DNA of 14,902 bases from Treponemataceae bacterium. Lineage in GTDB: Bacteria > Spirochaetota > Spirochaetia > Treponematales > Treponemataceae. Positions 1 to 6,418 of the stretch are shown here, one piece after another; the first letter of the stretch is position 1; each line of letters starts with the position of its first letter. The notes beneath the pieces are model-generated. The model saw nothing but the letters and a program-made list of their open reading frames with translations, ran no database searches and had not been told where the DNA came from. The position numbers and the translations under genes are program-made. Where the stretch lies: positions 1 through 14,902 of the forward strand of contig JAKSTS010000048.1 of NCBI GenBank assembly GCA_024402455.1. Reading direction: 5' to 3'.

Positions 1-852
1 GTTCTTAACTTCTGTTGGGTTAGGAAGGAATTTAACAACACCATCAAGCAAAGGCTGGATACCTTTGTTTTTGTATGCTGAACCCAAGAAAACAGGAACA
101 AACTGTTCTGCAAGTGTACCCTTGCGGATTGCAGCATTGATCATGTCTTCTGTTACATTTTCTTCAAGCATAGCTTCCATAAGTTCATCGCTGAACATAG
201 AAGCAGCATCAAGAAGTTCTTCACGATACTGGTTAGCCTGATCAACTAAGTGTGCAGGAATTTCAGCATAGCGAAGTTCTGTTCCTGAATCGCCTTCGAA
301 GTAGATTGCTTTCATTGAAACAAGGTCAACAACACCTTCAAGCTTGTCTTCGAGACCAATCGGGATTTCCATCATGTAAGCATTGAGTCCGAGTTTTTCG
401 CGGAGCTGCATGCGTACTTTGAATGGGTTTGCACCTGTACGGTCACATTTGTTAACAAATGCGATTCTCGGAACATGATAGCGCTTGAGCTGGCGGTCAA
501 CAGTAATTGACTGTGACTGAACGCCACCTACTGAACACAAAACAAGAATTGCACCATCAAGAACGCGCAAAGAGCGTTCTACTTCAACGGTGAAGTCAAC
601 GTGACCTGGTGTGTCAATAACGTTGAAGGTGTAGTCTTTCCACTGAACCTGTGTTGATGCTGACTGGATAGTAATACCGCGTTCGCGTTCCAGTTCCATG
701 TTGTCCATTACAGCACCGACACCGTCCTTACCGCGAACTTCATGAATAGCGTGAATTTTGTCGCAATAAAAAAGAATACGTTCTGACAGGGTTGTTTTTC
801 CCGAGTCAATGTGGGCGCTGATACCGATATTCCTCATCTTGGAAATATCCAT
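1..852 (-). CDS. fusA: Translation elongation factor G, mitochondrial EFG1-like spirochaetal type (partial, N-terminal 284 residues)
   Basis: GTPase that moves tRNAs and mRNA through the ribosome after peptide-bond formation; cytoplasmic. The window holds the N-terminal 284 codons and the gene runs off the left edge. Translation of the minus strand shows the GTP-binding motifs in order: P-loop AHIDSGKTT (residues 13-21), switch I RGITIQSA (about 58-65), DTPGH (80-84) and NKCD (134-137). The later segments YFEGDSG and [13 protein letters not shown] resemble mitochondrial EFG1 more than E. coli EF-G, as I recall for one of the two EF-G paralogues of spirochaetes. The ATG at 850-852 follows a good GAGAGG ribosome site. 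A candidate promoter lies about 60 bases upstream. The family call is secure; the paralogue assignment is from memory. Confidence 0.95.
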   Translation of the reverse strand, partial: MDISKMRNIGISAHIDSGKTTLSERILFYCDKIHAIHEVRGKDGVGAVMDNMELERERGITIQSASTQVQWKDYTFNVIDTPGHVDFTVEVERSLRVLDGAILVLCSVGGVQSQSITVDRQLKRYHVPRIAFVNKCDRTGANPFKVRMQLREKLGLNAYMMEIPIGLEDKLEGVVDLVSMKAIYFEGDSGTELRYAEIPAHLVDQANQYREELLDAASMFSDELMEAMLEENVTEDMINAAIRKGTLAEQFVPVFLGSAYKNKGIQPLLDGVVKFLPNPTEVKN

Positions 853-914
853 ATTGCTCTTACCTCTCAAATATTTTTATGCAGAAAACGTTGACATCTG
901 CAAGAATTTAAAAA

Positions 915-944
915 AGTATAATAACAGTTTCTGAAGTGTATCGA
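915..944 (-). promoter_or_regulatory. Candidate promoter of fusA
   Basis: On the minus strand a TATACT -10 box (915-920) lies 18 bases below a TCGATA -35-like box (939-944). Transcription would start near 908, leaving a leader of about 55 bases that carries the GAGAGG ribosome site. I see no GC-rich terminator between the gene ending at 992 and this point, so read-through from upstream is also possible. Confidence 0.4.
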
Positions 945-991
945 AAAATATCAATCTTTTCAATAGTCTTCTGTTTTTTATTTGCGCTTTT

Positions 992-2542
992 TTACGGTTT
1001 GATGTAAAATGTGGCACCACAATAGAAAATAATTGCAAGTTTGTCTTGTGAATCTGCTTCTTTTTTCAGCGTCAGCTTTGTTGTCAAATTTCCATTTGAA
1101 TTTTTATATCTTATATTGCATTTTGCCCTGCATTCTGTTTTAACCGAATATAATTTGTAAATGTTTGTATCAGAAATAATTTCTTGTGAATCTTTTAATG
1201 AAATTGTGTTTTTTATGGAAAAATTAAAAATTTTGTTCGGCGAAAAACTGACGGAAGAATTTACTGTTATCTGATTTTTTGTCTGTTTAAGCGGAAATAT
1301 TTTGTAGTCGATGTCAAATGCAATCTGTTGGGTTAAACCATGAAATTGCGGTGTAAATTTTATGCCATAGCCTAAAATATTTGCGGTTTTTTCTGTGTAA
1401 TATAAAAAATTTCCCTCCGAAGTTTTGTCCATGAATTTAAAAAGTGTGCGGCTTTTATTTTCAGGCGAATTATTTTCATCTTCTTCATCATCTTCAGCTG
1501 TTTCATTTTTCGGTTCGCCATGCAATGCGTTTTCGCATTTCATGTTAAAACTGAAAATAAGCAGTTTTGTGCGGTATTCTGAAGCAATGGAAAAATCTGC
1601 TCTTGTTGTGCGTGCCGGTGCAACACCAGAAGAAAATGAACGCGAAACGGCAAATGTGGCACCCGTGCGGAATTTGTGGCCGTTTTTAAATGTTATGCTT
1701 TTAAGCTGTGGATGAATGTATGCGGCCATTGTTTTTCGAATAAGGCTTTCTTCAATTGTAATGTGATCTGCATCGCACCAGAAAAAGCCTGAATCTAAAC
1801 GAAAATGCGGACTTGTCGCTGTCGTGCAAAAACGCCAGCTGCCTGTCGGGCGTTCGTATGGGCTTGAACTGATGCAGTTTGTTGAAAGAAGCTTAAAATA
1901 TGAACCGTTATATGAAGTTTCAAAAGCGGCATACGGCAGTTTTTGTTTTTGAAATGGTCTTGTGGTCAGAAACCATTTTGTGCTGGCTTCATTTTCTGCT
2001 TCAAAAACGCCGCCGAAAAGTCCAAGGTGCAGCCTTGTTCGTGCCGGATGATAATCAATTCCGCCAAAATATTCGGTCTGTTCTGTTTTTGCTGTTTTGT
2101 GCCGTTCAAAATATGAAAAGTTTATATTTGCAAAATTCAGTTTTATGCAGAAAGCTTCCGGCGTTTTTTCGCTTGTGCCGGATGACGGAAGCGAAACTGT
2201 TAAACCTGTGCTTGGAGCAGAAACCGAAGAAAGTGCACCTGGTGCAGAAAAACATGGTGTTTTGATGCGGCTGTAAATGTTGCTGAACGAAAGATTCCCG
2301 TAATATAAATTCACAAAATATGCAGGCGAATATTTTATGCCGAATGTTTTTAATTTTTGTTCTGGTTTCAGTTCAAATGCTGCATTAAACTGAAAATCGG
2401 AAGATTTAAAACTTGCAGCTGTTTTTGCAGTTGTTTCATTGTCCTGTGTTGTTGCATCTGCACTTATTGCAAGCTGCTGAAATTCAGCAAAAATTAAAGA
2501 ATTTATGGCAAAAAATAAAAATATAACAGACAGATATTTCAT
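992..2542 (-). CDS. Unrecognised exported protein, probably an outer-membrane beta-barrel
   Basis: 516 residues of a family I do not recognise. The N-terminus is a clear signal peptide: Lys2, a hydrophobic core to about residue 18, and likely cleavage after IFA (19). The mature part has many short alternating hydrophobic/polar strands (for example residues 325-336, 425-448, 470-492) and ends in an aromatic-rich strand, ATFYIKP. This is how outer-membrane barrels look, so that location is inferred. A very acidic stretch at about 347-364 (EDDEEDENN) looks like an exposed loop. Nine cysteines are scattered through it (97, 132, 223, 239, 256, 335, 471, 475, 508), unusual for a barrel. No Shine-Dalgarno sequence precedes the ATG at 2540-2542, so translation may be weak. 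It stands alone between the terminator of the SPOR gene and fusA. It could instead be a periplasmic beta-rich protein. Confidence 0.75.
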   Translation of the reverse strand: MKYLSVIFLFFAINSLIFAEFQQLAISADATTQDNETTAKTAASFKSSDFQFNAAFELKPEQKLKTFGIKYSPAYFVNLYYGNLSFSNIYSRIKTPCFSAPGALSSVSAPSTGLTVSLPSSGTSEKTPEAFCIKLNFANINFSYFERHKTAKTEQTEYFGGIDYHPARTRLHLGLFGGVFEAENEASTKWFLTTRPFQKQKLPYAAFETSYNGSYFKLLSTNCISSSPYERPTGSWRFCTTATSPHFRLDSGFFWCDADHITIEESLIRKTMAAYIHPQLKSITFKNGHKFRTGATFAVSRSFSSGVAPARTTRADFSIASEYRTKLLIFSFNMKCENALHGEPKNETAEDDEEDENNSPENKSRTLFKFMDKTSEGNFLYYTEKTANILGYGIKFTPQFHGLTQQIAFDIDYKIFPLKQTKNQITVNSSVSFSPNKIFNFSIKNTISLKDSQEIISDTNIYKLYSVKTECRAKCNIRYKNSNGNLTTKLTLKKEADSQDKLAIIFYCGATFYIKP

Positions 2543-2627
2543 ATATATGTATTTGAGAAAAATTCATTTTTTTTGTTTATTTTGAAGAAAAAAAGAAAAT
2601 ATTTTACAATTGCGCAAATTTTTGAAA

Positions 2628-2653
2628 CCTGCATTACTTCTAAAAAATGCAGG
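2628..2653. other. Perfect 8-bp hairpin in the gap between the SPOR gene and the exported-protein gene
   Basis: CCTGCATT (2628-2635) and AATGCAGG (2646-2653) are perfect inverted repeats with a 10-base loop. No run of T follows on either strand, so it is not a typical terminator. It lies just upstream of a TAAAAT -10-like box (2601-2606, minus strand) and a TTGCGCAA palindrome (2610-2617). It could belong to the control region of the exported-protein gene or to the 3' end of the SPOR transcript. Confidence 0.4.
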
Positions 2654-2732
2654 AATAATTATGATAAGTTAAAAAAACTTTTTTGAAGATTTTCAATTTA
2701 AGGGCAAATTCAATGTAGAAATGTCTGCGTTT

Positions 2733-2767
2733 AAAAAGCGAACAGGCTGGAATGCTCCAGCCTGTTC
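2733..2767 (-). terminator. Rho-independent terminator of the coaE-SPOR transcript
   Basis: A perfect 11-bp stem, GAACAGGCTGG with CCAGCCTGTTC (2740-2767), closes a 6-base loop. Read on the minus strand it is followed by GC and five T (2737-2733). It lies 60 bases past the stop of the SPOR-domain gene. Confidence 0.88.
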
Positions 2768-2827
2768 TAGGAGGTAATAATATAGAAGAAGTTGAAAAAC
2801 AATTGGTGCCTAAAATTGAAACACTTT

Positions 2828-3592
2828 TTATTTTTGAGTTTTTACTTCTGTAATATAAGCATCTTTGAAATTTACATCATCAGAACTGATGGCTGTTTTC
2901 CAATAATCAGCTTCTGTTTTTGTTCTGTATGGTCCCATGCGCACACGGTACCATGTCTTGCCGTTTATTTCTTTTGTAAAGATTTCGCTGTCAATCTTAT
3001 AAGAAGAAATGATATCCTGTGCATTTTCAGCATATTCTCTGCTTGAGAAAGAACCTGTCTGAATCCAGTATTCTGTTACAGTCTGTGCTTTTTTTGAAGT
3101 TGCAGCAGCTGTTGTCTGAGCAGGCTTTTTTTGAACGACTGGTTCTTTTGTTTCTGTAACAACAGGTTTTGAAACATTTGAAACTTTTGCTTCAACAGGT
3201 TCTGTTGTTGTTACAACTGTAATGTTTGTATCATCGCGAACTGTTGTCAAATCATTTGCAGTTCCAAGATTATTCAAATCTACAACTGTTTCGGTTGGCG
3301 AAATCATGCTGTTTTCAGCAGACAAATCTGAAGAATTAAGCATATTAGTTTCAATAGATGTTACAGCCGGGTTCATCCATGTATCAGATGTCTGTGGCTG
3401 GGGCTGCTGCAAGTTTACACTCGAAATAACTGGGTCTTTTACAGAAGGGCGGTATAAAATAAGTGCGGCGCCAATAACGACACACAAAAAGATACCTGCT
3501 GCAAAAAGAATCCAAAGGGAATTTTTCCCTTGCTGCATAGATTGATCTTCCATTGGCTGCTGAACATCAATTGTAGTGTTGATTTGTTCCAT
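2828..3592 (-). CDS. Membrane-anchored SPOR-domain protein
   Basis: 254 residues. A short cytoplasmic tail (1-24) is followed by one membrane helix (25-47), a long Thr/Val/Pro/Gln-rich periplasmic linker (about 50-172) and a C-terminal SPOR domain (174-252) that contains YWIQTGSFSSREYAE and WYRVRMGPYRTKTEA. SPOR domains bind peptidoglycan lacking stem peptides and so gather at division septa. This layout matches FtsN- or DamX-like bitopic division proteins, but the linker is too variable to assign orthology. A role at the septum is inferred from the domain and from the division-type PBP nearby. The ATG at 3590-3592 is preceded by AAGGAAG, nine bases away. It starts 26 bases after coaE ends, so the two are probably co-transcribed, and a strong terminator follows. 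Confidence 0.9.
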   Translation of the reverse strand: MEQINTTIDVQQPMEDQSMQQGKNSLWILFAAGIFLCVVIGAALILYRPSVKDPVISSVNLQQPQPQTSDTWMNPAVTSIETNMLNSSDLSAENSMISPTETVVDLNNLGTANDLTTVRDDTNITVVTTTEPVEAKVSNVSKPVVTETKEPVVQKKPAQTTAAATSKKAQTVTEYWIQTGSFSSREYAENAQDIISSYKIDSEIFTKEINGKTWYRVRMGPYRTKTEADYWKTAISSDDVNFKDAYITEVKTQK

Positions 3593-3618
3593 AATTATAG
3601 TCTTCCTTAAAGAAACGG

Positions 3619-4293
3619 TTAATCCGCTGCAGTTGTTTTGGCTTGCACGTCTTGAACCGAATAACTGAAACCGAGGCGGTCAAAAAGACGCTGCAGTTTT
3701 TTCTGCAATGTTTTTGGACTGCTTATGTTTCTTACTTTGTATATATCGACATTTAATTTTTGATATTGAGCATATAATTTTTTTTGTGATGAAAATCTTT
3801 TTAAAAGATGAAAAATCGAATGTCTGTCGCGTTTTTTTGCACGAAAAAGCCTTAATATAAAAGGTGCATCAATATAAATAATGAAATTACATTTTGAAGC
3901 AAGTGGCACTTTGTTTAAGACTGTTGCATTTATTACACAGTGCTGGTTTTGGTGGCTTGCAGCAAATTCTTCAAGCAGGCGCGATGTTTCCGGGTGGACA
4001 ATTGATTCAAGCGCTGCAAGTGATTCTTTTGAAGCAAAAACAATCTGTGCAAGAGCTTTTCTGTTGATTGTTCCGTCTGTATTTTCAATGTTTATGCCTC
4101 TGCTTGCGACTTCTTCTTTAAATTGTGCAGTTATTTTTGATTTTACATTTTCAAGTGCCTGGTGCGCAGTAATGTCAGCATCAACAACAGCACAGCCCAT
4201 TTTTTCAAGAATTTCTCCGGCAAGGTTTTTGCCTGCTGCCATCGGGCCGCTTAAACCAATCAAAAGATTTTTATTTTGCAGATTATTTATCAA
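3619..4293 (-). CDS. coaE: Dephospho-CoA kinase
   Basis: Last step of coenzyme A synthesis: ATP-dependent phosphorylation of the 3'-hydroxyl of dephospho-CoA, in the cytoplasm. I place the start at the TTG at 4291-4293 (224 residues), eight bases after AAAGG and close to the usual family length of about 200. The frame stays open back to a GTG at 4366-4368 (249 residues), but that extension runs through a strong terminator hairpin and adds a Phe-rich tail that does not resemble CoaE. With the TTG start, the P-loop IGLSGPMAAGKN is at about 12-23 and VVDAD at 36-40. The RAKKRD segment near 151-156 fits the lid region. The P-loop ends in GKN rather than GKS/T, a departure from the Walker A consensus. 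The C-terminal third is Lys-rich and diverged. It precedes the SPOR gene by 26 bases. Confidence 0.85.
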   Translation of the reverse strand: MINNLQNKNLLIGLSGPMAAGKNLAGEILEKMGCAVVDADITAHQALENVKSKITAQFKEEVASRGINIENTDGTINRKALAQIVFASKESLAALESIVHPETSRLLEEFAASHQNQHCVINATVLNKVPLASKCNFIIYIDAPFILRLFRAKKRDRHSIFHLLKRFSSQKKLYAQYQKLNVDIYKVRNISSPKTLQKKLQRLFDRLGFSYSVQDVQAKTTAAD

Positions 4294-4309
4294 TTCGGGA
4301 ACCTTTATG

Positions 4310-4338
4310 GCAGTTTTATAAAAAAGTTTTAAAACTGC
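4310..4338 (-). promoter_or_regulatory. Inverted repeat with possible -10 box directly upstream of coaE
   Basis: GCAGTTTTA (4310-4318) and TAAAACTGC (4330-4338) form a perfect 9-bp inverted repeat. It sits between the T-run of the upstream terminator and the coaE ribosome site (4302-4306). On the minus strand TATAAA (4315-4320) could be a -10 box starting transcription near 4308, just before AAAGG; no good -35 box is visible. It could let coaE be transcribed separately from the operon upstream. Confidence 0.4.
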
Positions 4339-4340
4339 GT
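4329..4340. repeat. 12-bp direct repeat, copy 1
   Basis: TTAAAACTGCGT here recurs exactly at 4541-4552. The two copies bracket the putative structured RNA and its terminator. Part of this copy forms one arm of the inverted repeat before coaE. Chance recurrence in AT-rich DNA cannot be excluded. Confidence 0.5.
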
Positions 4341-4342
4341 TT

Positions 4343-4382
4343 AAAAAAAAGAAGCTGAAAAAGGTCACACTCTTTTTCAGCT
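4343..4382 (-). terminator. Strong rho-independent terminator upstream of coaE
   Basis: AGCTGAAAAAG (4353-4363) pairs perfectly with CTTTTTCAGCT (4372-4382) around an 8-base loop. On the minus strand the stem is followed by TTC and eight T (4350-4343). It lies more than 250 bases past the stop of the DUF115 gene, far for a simple operon end, so it more likely ends a short separate transcript or acts as an attenuator ahead of coaE. Confidence 0.82.
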
Positions 4383-4476
4383 AATCGGTCTATACCAAAC
4401 CTTTGCGGCAGCATCAACGTCTGGATGTCAATTTCCGCTGATACATGCCGTACATTTTATGTATCGGATTTGCAGT
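4343..4476 (-). ncRNA. Candidate small structured RNA or coaE leader
   Basis: Unrecognised; inferred from structure alone. On the minus strand a TTGAAA box (4505-4510) lies 17 bases from an extended -10-like TGC-TAAAGG (4482-4487), placing a start near 4475. The downstream 130 bases are richer in GC than the flanks. They can fold into a hairpin GATACAT/ATGTATC extended by CCG/CGG, a helix GCGG/CCGC around CATC/GATG, a short GGTTT/AGACC hairpin, and the terminator stem. There is no open reading frame or ribosome site of note. I compared it by eye with c-di-GMP, cobalamin, THF, fluoride and preQ1 riboswitches, SRP RNA and tmRNA and found no convincing match. It could be a free small RNA, an attenuating leader of coaE, or the long 3' end of the DUF115 operon. 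Confidence 0.35.
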
Positions 4477-4540
4477 TTTGCCCTTTAGCATTTTTTTATA
4501 AAAATTTCAAAAAAAAATGAACGTTTTTAAGTATTTTTAG

Positions 4541-4552
4541 TTAAAACTGCGT
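4541..4552. repeat. 12-bp direct repeat, copy 2
   Basis: TTAAAACTGCGT, identical to 4329-4340. It lies about 55 bases upstream of the start proposed for the putative small RNA. Apart from this copy and the RNA promoter, 4477-4633 holds only AT-rich sequence with a short TGACGTGTCA near-palindrome just after the DUF115 stop codon. Confidence 0.5.
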
Positions 4553-4633
4553 AATGACATAATTTTTTTTGTGTTTGAGATGACGAAATTTCCACAATGC
4601 GGTGTTTTTATGCTTGCTGTTTATTTTGACGTG

Positions 4634-6418
4634 TCATTTTTTCAGATAATCAAGGTGAAGCGAAACGGCTTTTTCGATTTCTTTATAAATAATCAAAGAT
4701 TTTTCAATCGGGTTTTCGGCTTTTGCAGTAAGTCGGTTTAGCTGTTCTTCGCCTGGAAAAACAAGTGCGGCTAATTCTGCGGCTTTGTTTCGAAGAATGA
4801 GTGAATCAATTTCTGCAAGCTTTTTATTGATGTTTGCAGAAACATTTGGATTGTTCAATGCGTCTTTGCAGATTCTCTGTGCTTTTTTTGCACGCTGCAT
4901 CATTTCGTAAAGCTCATTTTTTGCGTTTTCAATTGCTTTTTCAAATTCGCTTTTCTGCTTTATAAAATCTGTCTTGCACGGCATGTCAAGAATTTTTGCT
5001 TTTTGTTCTGAAATATCTGGAAGTTTTAGTACTTCACCTATAGAAGATTTTGTTATTCCCGGAATATGTACACCTTTCGGGCAGAGTGTGTATGTTTTGA
5101 CATCTCTAAATTCAACGCATTTGCTTTCAAACCACCATGCATACAAAGACATTCGCTTGTCTGTCAAAACTTTGTTTCCGTTGTAATCGTTTACTTCATA
5201 TGGAAAAGCGCCGTAAAGGGCATTGAAACTGTCTGTTTCTGCCGGGTGCAGTCTGAAAGACAGTCTGTGCGAACGTTCTTCGAATGTGCTTCCTTTGAAA
5301 TGCGTTTTCCGCTCCGGAAAACCTAAATCAAGACCAGCCATAAAAATAGTACTGCATCCGCATTGACGGGCAAAGTCCCAGGCTGTTGTTACAACCGAAC
5401 CGCCTGCACCAAGTTCGCCGCGCTGAACTACCTGTTTTTCAAGATATTTTCCAAGCGGATAAATGGAAGAGCATAAAAGCTTTTCTTTGCATGAAAATCT
5501 AAAGACTGGCGGATAAACTGCAAGTTCTGTAATTACCCTGCTTTTTGGAGCTTTTAACCCGTCAAGGTGACGGATATTCCAGTATTGAGGGTCGACAATA
5601 ACAATAAAATCTGGTTCAACACCTGCATTTAGACATGCCCGCAGTGCCGTATCAACACATACAACGACTGTACGTTTTTGAATTTCTTTTAAATATGAAA
5701 GAATTTCGTCGAGGCTTGGACCTGCTGCAATGACACATGCATTCATTCCATTGAAAGCACCAAAATATCTTGAAACACCATCAAGCTCAGAAGCGGTTTC
5801 AATGTTTCTGCACATGTTTTTGAGCCACAGCTTTGAAAATTTTTCTAAAGTACGGTCGTTTATTTCTTTTTTCTGTTTGTTCCGTTCAATCAGTTTTTCA
5901 AGACCCGAAAAATATTGTTCATCGTGAAGAATGTGGCTTTTTGTTTTGAAAAAGCAGCAGTTTTGAAGGCCTATTCTTTCGAGCACAGAAATAACAGTCT
6001 GATGTGGAACCCCGACCAGAAGAACAAGACTTTTATGTTCAAAAACAGGCGTAAAATCTGCTGTTGAAAGTGCCAGTATGAACCATTCAGGGTTGCATTC
6101 AACCAGGATGAGTGTTTTTTCCGGATATTCTTTTGCAAACGTAATGGCGCCGTAACCGAGTGCGAAACCAAGAAATACACCGGCATCTGCTTTTTTTGTT
6201 TCGTCTGTAATTACAAGCTTTTGTGCTTCACGTTCCGGGTTGTATGTTGAATGAAGTGCAAGTCCTGCAAAATTTGCAGAAATTTGACCGTTTTTGCATT
6301 CTGCAAGTTCAACACCTGCGGGCAGGGCAGGTGAGTCAAAAAAAGGCTGAAACTGCTCTATAAGCTGCGGAAAACGCTGTCTGAAAAGTTCTCGGTTTTT
6401 ATTCAAGAGTGAGTTCAA
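4634..6418 (-). CDS. DUF115/MAF_flag10 family protein, putative Maf-type glycosyltransferase
   Basis: 594 residues. The core (about 205-375) has the DUF115 signatures: VIAAGPSLDE (229-238), a VDTALRACLNAGVEPD segment (255-270) with FIVIVDPQ after it, and GAGGSVVTTAWDFA followed by FMAGLDLGF (337-367). An N-terminal part with GFALGYG (84-90) resembles the first domain of Maf proteins, and the C-terminal 120 residues are Lys/Glu-rich and probably coiled coil. Maf proteins are thought to transfer sugars such as pseudaminic acid to flagellin in several bacteria, and flagellins of oral treponemes are glycosylated, so protein glycosylation is the best guess. The same fold also includes archaeal pterin pyrophosphokinases. 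The start is a TTG (6416-6418) inside the end of the PBP gene, ten bases after GGAG; the 20-base overlap implies translational coupling. Confidence 0.82.
   Translation of the reverse strand: MNSLLNKNRELFRQRFPQLIEQFQPFFDSPALPAGVELAECKNGQISANFAGLALHSTYNPEREAQKLVITDETKKADAGVFLGFALGYGAITFAKEYPEKTLILVECNPEWFILALSTADFTPVFEHKSLVLLVGVPHQTVISVLERIGLQNCCFFKTKSHILHDEQYFSGLEKLIERNKQKKEINDRTLEKFSKLWLKNMCRNIETASELDGVSRYFGAFNGMNACVIAAGPSLDEILSYLKEIQKRTVVVCVDTALRACLNAGVEPDFIVIVDPQYWNIRHLDGLKAPKSRVITELAVYPPVFRFSCKEKLLCSSIYPLGKYLEKQVVQRGELGAGGSVVTTAWDFARQCGCSTIFMAGLDLGFPERKTHFKGSTFEERSHRLSFRLHPAETDSFNALYGAFPYEVNDYNGNKVLTDKRMSLYAWWFESKCVEFRDVKTYTLCPKGVHIPGITKSSIGEVLKLPDISEQKAKILDMPCKTDFIKQKSEFEKAIENAKNELYEMMQRAKKAQRICKDALNNPNVSANINKKLAEIDSLILRNKAAELAALVFPGEEQLNRLTAKAENPIEKSLIIYKEIEKAVSLHLDYLKK

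Noticed and set aside
3881..4321. 146-residue open frame opposite coaE
   Set aside because: Shadow of coaE, whose P-loop and VDAD motif support the other strand.
4343..4490. Possible c-di-GMP, cobalamin or other known riboswitch
   Set aside because: Fragments such as GGGCAAA and CCGCAAAGG looked suggestive, but the ordered conserved core of these classes is not present by eye.
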